A DNA stretch of 20,591 bases from Oxalobacteraceae bacterium (GTDB lineage Bacteria > Pseudomonadota > Gammaproteobacteria > Burkholderiales > Burkholderiaceae_D). Shown piece after piece: positions 14,808-20,591 of this stretch. The position numbers were made by a program, and so were the translations under genes. Position 1 is the first letter of the stretch; each line of letters starts with the position of its first letter. The stretch spans positions 1 to 20,591 of the forward strand of contig DPRS01000055.1 of assembly GCA_003537575.1 (NCBI GenBank), written 5' to 3'. The notes beneath the pieces are model-generated. The model ran no database searches and was not told where the DNA came from. It worked only from the letters and a program-made list of their open reading frames with translations.

Positions 14808-15434
14808 TTAGGGGATTCTTTTTAATCGTATTTGCGCAAAAAAATGACCGGATTGCGCTGATAACGACCTATAAGGTAGTAATTCTTGGACATAAGAAGC
14901 AGGCAATCGTTCCTTCCGCAAAGCCTCCTGCAAGACCCTTTCCCGCTCCTGCAGATCGGTGCCCAGCGAAGGGGTCCAGCGCACTTTTTCCTGCTTACAG
15001 CGCGCCATCAGTACGGCATGCGTATAGCACTCGAAAAATAGGCGTCGGGCACGCTCTGCTTCTCCATCCTGCAGCAGGGGCAATACCTTCGCCCAGGATT
15101 GCGCCATTTCTTCCGTCCACACCACCGAGGCGGCTTCCGTTGCTGGCAGCATGCTCCATGCTTCTTCCGCGGATGGACGGCCATCGTCGATGCGGGCCAT
15201 GATTTCCCCGCTGTTCAATGTCCCGTGCAGTTCAGCGCGACATCGTGCCAGCGCCTTGAAAACGGCAGTACGGTTCAGGCGTTCGAGGTCGCCGGCAAGC
15301 AAAGTGGCAGCCGAAGGAGATAAAGGCTGACCACAAAGTTCTGCCGTTGCGCTGATGGCTCCGATCAGCTCTCCGGCAGGAATGGCGGGAGGCTGTCGCG
15401 CCGGCATTTGAGCCAGGGTAGAAGTGCGTCGCAT
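14808..15434 (-). CDS. Phage-like protein of unknown function
   Basis: A 208-residue soluble protein, first gene of the leftward phage-like operon. The N-terminal third is Ala/Pro-rich, then LAGDLERLNRTAVFKALARC looks helical. The stretch RPSAEEAWSMLPATEAASVV followed by WTEEMAQSWAKVLPLLQDGE is, from memory, shared by conserved proteins in betaproteobacterial prophages near replication genes. I do not recognise a named domain. AAGGTG eight bases before the ATG supports the start. The ATPase gene begins about 200 bases downstream (about 100 if the upstream ATG at 14707 is used). Confidence 0.65.
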   Translation of the reverse strand: MRRTSTLAQMPARQPPAIPAGELIGAISATAELCGQPLSPSAATLLAGDLERLNRTAVFKALARCRAELHGTLNSGEIMARIDDGRPSAEEAWSMLPATEAASVVWTEEMAQSWAKVLPLLQDGEAERARRLFFECYTHAVLMARCKQEKVRWTPSLGTDLQERERVLQEALRKERLPASYVQELLPYRSLSAQSGHFFAQIRLKRIP

Positions 15435-15738
15435 ATCGATTCACCTTCATGAAATGCATGCCGCCATCGTCAGACATCGGCAAGCGGCATCGGAATGATC
15501 GTGGGCGCGATATGCAGGCATGAATAAATACGCCGGCACGCGCAGATTGGCATCGTCATCATGTTGCACTACCAATTTGGTTGTGGTTTATCAACATAAA
15601 AAGCTGACGCCCGGTTAGAATAGAAACGTACTTACGAATTGAAAACTCCTGGACTGGAAATTTTATTGGCACAGACGCCTTGAACCCGGAGCGCATCTCC
15701 AAGCTCGATTCGTTGCATTCGGTAAAAGAGGAAATCAG
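15435..15738. other. Divergent intergenic region with candidate operator half-sites
   Basis: This 304-base gap separates the leftward phage-like operon from the rightward CI/Cro-like regulator, so it should hold both promoters and the regulator's operators. ACCAATTTGGT at 15571-15581 is a five-base inverted repeat around one base, and GTTG...CAAC (15580-15595) overlaps it. TAGAAT at 15616-15621 could be a -10 box for the rightward gene, but I see no matching -35. No gene is visible here. Confidence 0.4.
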
Positions 15739-16116
15739 ATGCCCCTGGATAGCGCGCAAATCCGTCACCGGAACTTCATGAAATTGTTTAACGATTTCAT
15801 CAACAAGCATCCGGATGAGCCCCGGCGCGGCATGCTGAAGGCATTTGCCAGTCGTCTTCAACTGTCGGAACGCTATCTTAGCCATATCAAATGCAACCGC
15901 AAGAATATCGGTGCCAACCTTGCACGCACCATCGAAAAACGTCTTCGCTTGCCGCATGGCTGGATGGATCGTGAACATGACCCTTACACCATGCCGCTGG
16001 ATGACAAGGAAAAAATCTTTATCGCCACTGCACTGGCTTTCTTCCGTGCCCGTCCAATAGAAGCGCGCGATAGCCTGATGCATTATTTCCAACAGCAATT
16101 TGCCGATGCGGAATAA
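15739..16116 (+). CDS. Phage CI/Cro-like helix-turn-helix regulator
   Basis: A 125-residue protein whose central part (about residues 28-76) is a lambda-repressor-like helix-turn-helix: MLKAFASRLQLSERYLSHIK, then NRKNIGANLARTIEKRLRLP and GWMD, a pattern common in phage repressors and Cro proteins. The remaining C-terminus is helical and lacks an S24 (LexA/CI) self-cleaving peptidase domain, so RecA-driven induction through this protein is not expected. GAGG about nine bases before the ATG supports the start. It is divergent from the phage-like operon and probably represses it (inference). Confidence 0.8.
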   Translation: MPLDSAQIRHRNFMKLFNDFINKHPDEPRRGMLKAFASRLQLSERYLSHIKCNRKNIGANLARTIEKRLRLPHGWMDREHDPYTMPLDDKEKIFIATALAFFRARPIEARDSLMHYFQQQFADAE

Positions 16117-16143
16117 GCTGCTTAAATATAAAGTAATTTAAAA

Positions 16144-16166
16144 GTTGAAAGTATTTCCATTTCAAC
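16144..16166. repeat. Inverted repeat downstream of the regulator
   Basis: GTTGAAA (16144-16150) and TTTCAAC (16160-16166) are perfect complements around nine bases. No T-run follows, so it is not a clear terminator; it could be a weak hairpin or a binding site. The DNA around it is markedly AT-rich. Confidence 0.6.
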
Positions 16167-16230
16167 ATCCCGTCTCCATTGCCAGAATCTGGAAAACCGT
16201 CATACAGACAACAAGCCGAACATAAAAAAT

Positions 16231-16260
16231 CATACCATAAAAGTAGTTTTTATATGTATG
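16231..16260 (-). terminator. Candidate AT-rich terminator for the sigma-54 regulator gene
   Basis: Read leftward, CATAC...TAAAA pairs with TTTTAT...GTATG with a small mismatch in the middle, then runs into ATTTTTTATG. It lies about 110 bases beyond the stop of the sigma-54 activator gene. The stem is AT-rich and so weak. A neighbouring palindrome TGTATG-GG-CATACA (16255-16268) overlaps it. Confidence 0.35.
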
Positions 16261-16371
16261 GGCATACAGTATTTTTTGTCTGCGTGTGCAAGCTGTCTGA
16301 GGCCATCGATACAATCACTTTATCGAGTGAAAATCCTTCATCAGGCTCATCATTTCCGCCTCATGTCATGT

Positions 16372-17490
16372 TCAGGCCGGCAAGTTTGGCACTTCCTTTT
16401 CATCGAGTGGCGGAGGAATGGAATCTTCGCTGTCTGCCTCCGTTAACCGTTCGGCCAAGCCATATTCTTCCAGACGGTTGTAGAGAGTTTTGAGACTGAT
16501 GCCGAGTATGGCGGCCGCCCGTTTCTTCACGCCATCGCATAAATCGAGGGTAGCAAAAATAATCTGCCGATCCACTTCTGCCAGAGAAGTGCCGACCGGG
16601 ACAGCCAGGGTCGCGCCCTTTGCGGGCTCGCGTTCCTCGAAGTCGGCCCCGAGGGCAGCAACACCGATAGTCTGGTCGGCCAGAATATAGGCGCGCTGTA
16701 TATGGTTGCGCAACTCACGCACATTGCCCGGCCAGCTGCGCGAAGTCAGGCAGGCCAGCGCTTCCGGCGTCATTACTTTGGGAGTCCCATATGCTGCATT
16801 CAGCTCTTCCAAGAAATGCTGCGCAAGCAAGGCAATATCTTCGCCACGTTCACGCAATGGCGGAATAAAAATCGGAAAAACATTCAGGCGATGATATAGA
16901 TCCAGGCGCAACTTGCCTTCGGCTACTGCTGGTTCAGGATCGCGGTTACTGGCAGCGATGACGCGCACATCGCAGGCGATTTCCTGGGCACTGCCTATGC
17001 GCATGAAAGATCCACTTTCCAGCACACGCAAAAGTTTGACCTGGAGATCGATGGGCATTTCAGTGATCTCGTCCAGGAACAAAGTGCCGCCATTGGCGCG
17101 CTCGAAATAACCTTTGTGCTGGCGTTCAGCGCCGGTGAAACTGCCTTTCTCATGCCCGAAAATTTCGCTTTCAATGAGTTGCGGCGAAATCGCACCGCAA
17201 TTAACGGGCAAGAATGGCTGATTATGCCTGAGGCTTAAGGCATGAATGGTTTGTGCCGCCAATTCCTTGCCGGTGCCGCTTTCTCCCAACAAAAGCACGG
17301 TGGCATCGGTCGGCGCAACACGCGCCACATGGTGGTAAAGCTTTTGCATAGCTGGCGCCATGCCAAGCATCCTGCCAAAGCGTCCGGCATCCTGCAATTC
17401 CAGAATTGGATTCACTGCTGTGCCCTCGGACTTTACCTGAGAGGGCGCAGCAAGTGAATTGACATCATCAACGGCAATTACGTGCGGCAT
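16372..17490 (-). CDS. Sigma-54-dependent activator, AAA+ and Fis-type HTH, no receiver domain
   Basis: A 372-residue bacterial enhancer-binding protein. The first 38 residues hold no receiver, GAF or PAS domain. The AAA+ domain has Walker A GESGTGKE (69-76), the sigma-54 contact loop GSFTGA (116-121, where GAFTGA is usual), Walker B GGTLFLDE (134-141), an RLDLYHRLNVFPIFIPPLRE sensor region and SWPGNVREL. The C-terminal Fis-type HTH reads GVKKRAAAILGISLKTLYNR. It should activate sigma-54 promoters, perhaps of the neighbouring glycan genes (inference). Without a sensor domain it may be controlled by a partner protein or by its level. It is 66 bases downstream of the BON lipoprotein gene on the same strand. 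Confidence 0.93.
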   Translation of the reverse strand: MPHVIAVDDVNSLAAPSQVKSEGTAVNPILELQDAGRFGRMLGMAPAMQKLYHHVARVAPTDATVLLLGESGTGKELAAQTIHALSLRHNQPFLPVNCGAISPQLIESEIFGHEKGSFTGAERQHKGYFERANGGTLFLDEITEMPIDLQVKLLRVLESGSFMRIGSAQEIACDVRVIAASNRDPEPAVAEGKLRLDLYHRLNVFPIFIPPLRERGEDIALLAQHFLEELNAAYGTPKVMTPEALACLTSRSWPGNVRELRNHIQRAYILADQTIGVAALGADFEEREPAKGATLAVPVGTSLAEVDRQIIFATLDLCDGVKKRAAAILGISLKTLYNRLEEYGLAERLTEADSEDSIPPPLDEKEVPNLPA

Positions 17491-17556
17491 GGCATATATT
17501 TCCCGGTTTGAGGCACCGTGAGAGGCTGCCGGACGTGACCTGCTTTGGGGTGACCC

Positions 17557-17979
17557 TTATTTTTTCAGCGTCACCTTGTTTTCCACGCTCTTGACACCAT
17601 CGATACCTCGGACGATGCTGGCTACGCGCTCGCGCTGCCGATCGTTCTCAGCTGTTCCGCTGAGCGTCACCACACCCTTGTTGGTGTCGACATTGATTTC
17701 CGTACCCTTGACGGTAGTATCGGCAAGCAAGGCGGATTTTGCCTTGGTAGTGATGACTGAATCGTCGATGGCCCGTTCGGCTCGCTGCATGGTGGAGCCA
17801 CTTTCGCCGGCGCTGCTGGATTGCGAGGCGCCGGACGATTCCGAACCGGAGGACATGGATTGCGACCCGGACGACTGGGTGCCGGCGTCATCGGCGTCAC
17901 GGCGTTCGCAGCCGGACAATGCTGCTGCAAAAACAAAAAGGATCATCAAGGGCTTTAAAAGATGAGACGTTTTTCTCAT
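17557..17979 (-). CDS. BON-domain lipoprotein (OsmY-like)
   Basis: A 140-residue lipoprotein. The signal peptide ends in the lipobox LSGC (Cys25 region, ALSGCERRDADD), followed by a Ser/Gly-rich linker (about residues 35-63). A single BON domain follows: AIDDSVITTKAKSALLADTT, then VDTNKGVVTLSGTAENDRQR and IVRGIDGVKSVENKVTLKK. BON domains bind membranes or lipids and occur in envelope-stress proteins such as OsmY. AAGGAT eight bases before the ATG at 17979 supports this start; the frame opens 34 codons earlier, but that part is not signal-like. Confidence 0.92.
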   Translation of the reverse strand: MRKTSHLLKPLMILFVFAAALSGCERRDADDAGTQSSGSQSMSSGSESSGASQSSSAGESGSTMQRAERAIDDSVITTKAKSALLADTTVKGTEINVDTNKGVVTLSGTAENDRQRERVASIVRGIDGVKSVENKVTLKK

Positions 17980-18363
17980 TTCCAATCCTTTCCATGCTCG
18001 GTGAAGGTGATTGCTAGACTCCACTACATGTAATAAGTTCTTCAACAAATTCATTGCGGCAAGAAGACACGCGGGTTGCAATGAGATCGGTCAAAGAAGC
18101 AGCGTCACCGTTGATGAATTGCGGTCGAATAAAGTAATGAAACAATTCAGCCATCGTTGCGACGGCTCAGTCTCTGCAGTGAAGGACGCGCCCTCCTCCT
18201 CCCCTGCGGCATATCAAGCCGGCAGTGATTTTTCAAATCGACTTTGCTGCCAGAAGAACGCTGAATTTACCCTTGTAGAAATCGACTTCAGAATTGAAGT
18301 AAAAAACTCTTTCTCACATTCATTCAAACCGTTCAGCAGCACACGGCACCTGCAAACATTCGG
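17980..18363. other. Intergenic region between UDP-xylose synthase and BON lipoprotein genes
   Basis: This stretch of about 380 bases is more AT-rich than its neighbours and should hold the leftward promoter of the BON gene. I see a small inverted repeat CTTCA-GAAT-TGAAG around 18290-18300 and the near-repeated AAATCGACTT nearby. A rightward open frame through it (18011-18406) has a composition unlike a gene, and I do not call it. Confidence 0.5.
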
Positions 18364-19332
18364 TCAAGCCATTCGAAGTCCACCAGCCAGCGCCTGGCGA
18401 AAATAATCGATTGTCTTCATCAAGCCGTCGTCAAGACATACTTTGGGTTCCCAGCCGAGTTTTTCCCGCGCCAGCGTGATATCGGGTCGCCGTCGTACCG
18501 GATCGTCGCTGGGTATCGGAAAAAACTCCAGTCGCGAGGAAGAAGACGTCAATGCGATGATGCGTTCGGCAAGTTCCAGCATGGTGTATTCCACCGGATT
18601 GCCGACATTGACAGGACCGGTAAAATCTTCCGGTGTGTTCATCAGGCCATGGAAAGCGCGGATCATGTCATCGACATAGCAGAACGAACGGGTCTGCTGG
18701 CCGTCGCCATAGATCGTGACAGGCTGTCCCGCCAGCGCCTGGATGATGAAATTCGACACCACTCGTCCGTCATTGGGATGCATGCGCGGACCATAGGTAT
18801 TGAAGATGCGCGCCACCTTGACCTCAAGCCGGTGCTGCCGGCGGTAATCCATGAACAGGGTCTCGGCACAGCGCTTTCCCTCGTCATAGCAGGAACGCAA
18901 ACCGATTGGATTGACATGCCCCCAGTAGCCTTCTGTCTGCGGATGGGATTGCGGGTCTCCATAGACTTCGCTGGTCGAGGCCTGCAGGATTTTCGCCTTC
19001 ACGCGCTTTGCCAATCCCAGCATGTTGATGGCCCCATGCACGCTGGTCTTGGTGGTCTGCACCGGATCGAACTGATAATGAATCGGTGAAGCCGGACATG
19101 CCAGATTATATATTTGATCGACTTCCACATACAGAGGGAAGGTCACGTCATGTCGCAGGAATTCAAACTTCGGATGGCCAAGCAAAGGGGCGATATTTGC
19201 CTTCGTGCCGGTATAAAAATTGTCGACGCACAGGACATCATGTCCCTGCTCCACCAGGAATTCGCACAGGTGAGAGCCCAGAAATCCGGCGCCGCCGGTG
19301 ACCAGAATTCGCTTGCTGTGCTTTTCTTTCAT
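18364..19332 (-). CDS. uxs: UDP-glucuronate decarboxylase (UDP-xylose synthase)
   Basis: A 322-residue NAD-dependent extended short-chain dehydrogenase that converts UDP-glucuronate to UDP-xylose and CO2, giving a sugar for surface glycans. The NAD-binding motif GGAGFLG is at residues 13-19, then LACPASPIHYQFDPVQTTKT, TSEVYGDP (120-127, with the catalytic-site Thr/Glu) and the catalytic Y149-DEG-K153. RMHPNDGRVVSNFI and GDGQQTRSFCYVDD are characteristic of this enzyme rather than of UDP-glucose epimerases. GAGGA five bases before the ATG at 19332 fixes the start; an upstream ATG at 19392 would overlap the GT9 gene. It starts 49 bases after the GT9 stop, in the same operon. Confidence 0.94.
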   Translation of the reverse strand: MKEKHSKRILVTGGAGFLGSHLCEFLVEQGHDVLCVDNFYTGTKANIAPLLGHPKFEFLRHDVTFPLYVEVDQIYNLACPASPIHYQFDPVQTTKTSVHGAINMLGLAKRVKAKILQASTSEVYGDPQSHPQTEGYWGHVNPIGLRSCYDEGKRCAETLFMDYRRQHRLEVKVARIFNTYGPRMHPNDGRVVSNFIIQALAGQPVTIYGDGQQTRSFCYVDDMIRAFHGLMNTPEDFTGPVNVGNPVEYTMLELAERIIALTSSSSRLEFFPIPSDDPVRRRPDITLAREKLGWEPKVCLDDGLMKTIDYFRQALAGGLRMA

Positions 19333-19361
19333 GGCATCCTCGGTTTCGTGTACCACAGGCA

Positions 19362-19401
19362 CATTGGTTAATACGCATTGGTTAATGCGCATTGATTAAC
19401 G
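19362..19401. repeat. 14-bp tandem repeat across the GT9 stop codon
   Basis: CATTGGTTAATACG (19362-19375), CATTGGTTAATGCG (19376-19389) and a decayed third copy CATTGATTAACGG (from 19390) stand head to tail. The stop codon of the leftward GT9 gene lies inside the middle copy. Confidence 0.85.
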
Positions 19402-20500
19402 GCTTCGCAGTACCCAGATCAGCCAGCAGTTGTCGCATCTCATCCAGCACGGCGTCGATGCCAACCTGTTCTGCGCACGCATGTCCGGTCGGGCATTCTT
19501 GAAACATGCATGGACGGCAAGACACGTCGGCGAACAAGGTCCTGTGGCGCGACCGATCGAGCGGAGCCCAGCGCCGCGGATCGGCGCCGCAGCAGATCAC
19601 CACGCTTGGCGTATTGACTGCCGTGGCGATATGCGAAGCGCCGGTATCGTTGCACACCATCAGGCGCGCCCCGGCGACCAGCGCGGCAAACGCGCCGAGA
19701 TCCGTCTTGCCGCACAGGTTCAGCGGTGTCGTGCGCATGGCGCATTCGACTGCATGGACCAGCGGGACTTCCTCTGCCGCCCCGGTCAGGACAACGGGAA
19801 TCCCCGCTTCCTGCAAGCAGTCCGCCACGCGGGCAAAACGTTCGGCATGCCAGCGGCGCGAGAGCAGGCGCGCGCCCGGATGGATGCAGGCATACGTTCC
19901 CGGGGCAGGCAGTTTTTCGCAACTTAGGCGCAGTGCGAGGCAGTCTTCATCCCTCAGCGGGAATTCCAGGTTTTCACCCTGCGCGGGCGCCCCAAGCCAT
20001 TCCAGCAGCTGCAGGTTGCGGCGGATTTCATGCAGACCCTCGTCCCACTCGATGAATAATTGCGCATCAGGACAGAAATTGCCTTCGAGGTAAAAGCCGG
20101 CATTGCGGGCAGCGCCGAAGCTCATGACGAGCGGATTTGTCAGCCCACCGCTGCCATGCATTTGCAGCAGGAGATCGAAGCGCTGCGCCTGCATGGCGGC
20201 GATGAATCCCGGGATACGGACAAGTTCAACCAGATGTTCCGGCATGCCGGGAAAGCCGGGAAAGCTGGCGAATGCGTCGACATAACGGCTAAAGCGCCTG
20301 GCGAAACCGGCGGCCCATGGCAAGCCGATCAGCGTGATGTGGGCTGTCGGCGCCGCTGCCCGCAAGGTTCTCAGCGCCGGCACCGCGCACAGCATGTCGC
20401 CCAGTTGCAATGCGCGGAACACGCCGATTCTGCGCGGCGCATCTGGCCCGGAGAATAGCGGGCTATCCTGGTGCGGCGACGGATACGCGCGCCTGTCCAT
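19382..20500 (-). CDS. Glycosyltransferase family 9 (heptosyltransferase-like), copy 2
   Basis: A 372-residue GT9 protein closely related along its length to the copy at 8462-9523. The N-terminal domain has RRIGVFRALQLGDMLCAVPA with the LGD motif; the C-terminal domain has CIHPGARLLSRRWHAERFAR and MVCNDTGASHIATAVNTPSV. Residues 328-342 are CRPCMFQECPTGHAC, the four-cysteine motif known in many heptosyltransferases and absent in copy 1. It starts four bases after the stop of the carbamoyltransferase gene, with AAGG before the ATG, so the two are translated in series. UDP-xylose synthase follows. The sugar transferred is unknown. Confidence 0.92.
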   Translation of the reverse strand: MDRRAYPSPHQDSPLFSGPDAPRRIGVFRALQLGDMLCAVPALRTLRAAAPTAHITLIGLPWAAGFARRFSRYVDAFASFPGFPGMPEHLVELVRIPGFIAAMQAQRFDLLLQMHGSGGLTNPLVMSFGAARNAGFYLEGNFCPDAQLFIEWDEGLHEIRRNLQLLEWLGAPAQGENLEFPLRDEDCLALRLSCEKLPAPGTYACIHPGARLLSRRWHAERFARVADCLQEAGIPVVLTGAAEEVPLVHAVECAMRTTPLNLCGKTDLGAFAALVAGARLMVCNDTGASHIATAVNTPSVVICCGADPRRWAPLDRSRHRTLFADVSCRPCMFQECPTGHACAEQVGIDAVLDEMRQLLADLGTAKPLINAH

Positions 20501-20504
20501 GCCT

Positions 20505-20591
20505 TCAGCTTTTTTCCAGCAAAAAGGAGCCGATGGCGAGCGCGTCGAGCGGCGTGGTCAGATACGACTCGACGGCATCGCGCGGCGTGCA
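20505..20591 (-). CDS. C-terminal end of a NodU/CmcH-type carbamoyltransferase (partial)
   Basis: The last 28 codons of a leftward gene enter from the right edge and end in TGA at 20505-20507. The peptide CTPRDAVESYLTTPLDALAI plus GSFLLEKS matches the usual end of NodU/CmcH carbamoyltransferases (CTPEDAY...T-x-x-D-x-L-x-x-G-x-F-L-L), which add carbamoyl groups to sugars from carbamoyl phosphate. The match is short but patterned, and the adjacent glycan genes agree with it. Confidence 0.65.
   Translation of the reverse strand, partial: CTPRDAVESYLTTPLDALAIGSFLLEKS

Noticed and set aside
15559..16098. A 179-codon leftward frame opposite the CI/Cro-like regulator
   Set aside because: No motif and no good start, while the opposite strand has a clear helix-turn-helix and ribosome binding site.
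18011..18406. A 131-codon rightward frame in the gap before UDP-xylose synthase
   Set aside because: Composition unlike neighbouring genes, no ribosome binding site and overlap with the end of the UDP-xylose synthase gene.
1..20591. CRISPR array, insertion sequence or integrase
   Set aside because: Only short tandem duplications were seen; there are no regularly spaced repeats with spacers, no transposase motifs and no tyrosine or serine recombinase. Neither tRNA shows a duplicated 3' end next to the phage-like genes.

Overview
The window reads as chromosomal DNA from a betaproteobacterium, most likely Oxalobacteraceae or a close Burkholderiales relative. This rests on GC-rich coding sequence with clear Shine-Dalgarno sites, a single-chain class I fumarase next to glutamate racemase, and a yqjD-yqjE-yqjK-like set beside BON and DUF1269 genes. 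The genus cannot be fixed from the sequence alone.

Layout. (1) 1-3750, housekeeping: the start of a leftward gene (perhaps acetyl-CoA synthetase), then rightward yqhA-like, class I fumarase and murI, followed by tRNA-His(GTG) and tRNA-Thr(GGT), with a consensus-like promoter before and a terminator after each tRNA. (2) 3900-6200, a rightward envelope/stress block: a DUF1269 protein, the yqjD-yqjE-yqjK-like trio and an entericidin-like lipoprotein too short for routine gene finding. (3) 6200-11130, leftward: a secreted repeat-tailed protein, a phosphoribosyltransferase, a small lipoprotein behind a family 9 glycosyltransferase (GT9), and a SemiSWEET-like membrane protein behind an unusual single-chain fusion of an SRPBCC domain with an Hsp20/alpha-crystallin domain. 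(4) 11337-12986: a rightward family 2 glycosyltransferase convergent with a DUF421 membrane protein. (5) 13170-16116, a compact phage-derived block: leftward unknown protein, Sak4/AAA_24-like ATPase and Gp157-like protein, with a rightward CI/Cro-like regulator. No integrase, lysis or structural gene is visible. (6) 16372-20591, leftward surface-polysaccharide genes and regulation: the end of a carbamoyltransferase, a second GT9, UDP-glucuronate decarboxylase (UDP-xylose synthase), a BON-domain lipoprotein and a sigma-54 activator without a receiver domain.

How the parts may work together (inference). The carbamoyltransferase, GT9 and UDP-xylose synthase genes are tightly spaced and look like the edge of a cell-surface glycan locus. 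The GT2 and the other GT9 may add to it. Much of the rest (YqjD/YqjE, DUF1269, entericidin, BON, Hsp20, several lipoproteins) fits an envelope-stress neighbourhood. The most unusual items are the SRPBCC-Hsp20 fusion and the orphan phage early-gene block, which could be a decayed prophage or a kept recombination/defence module.
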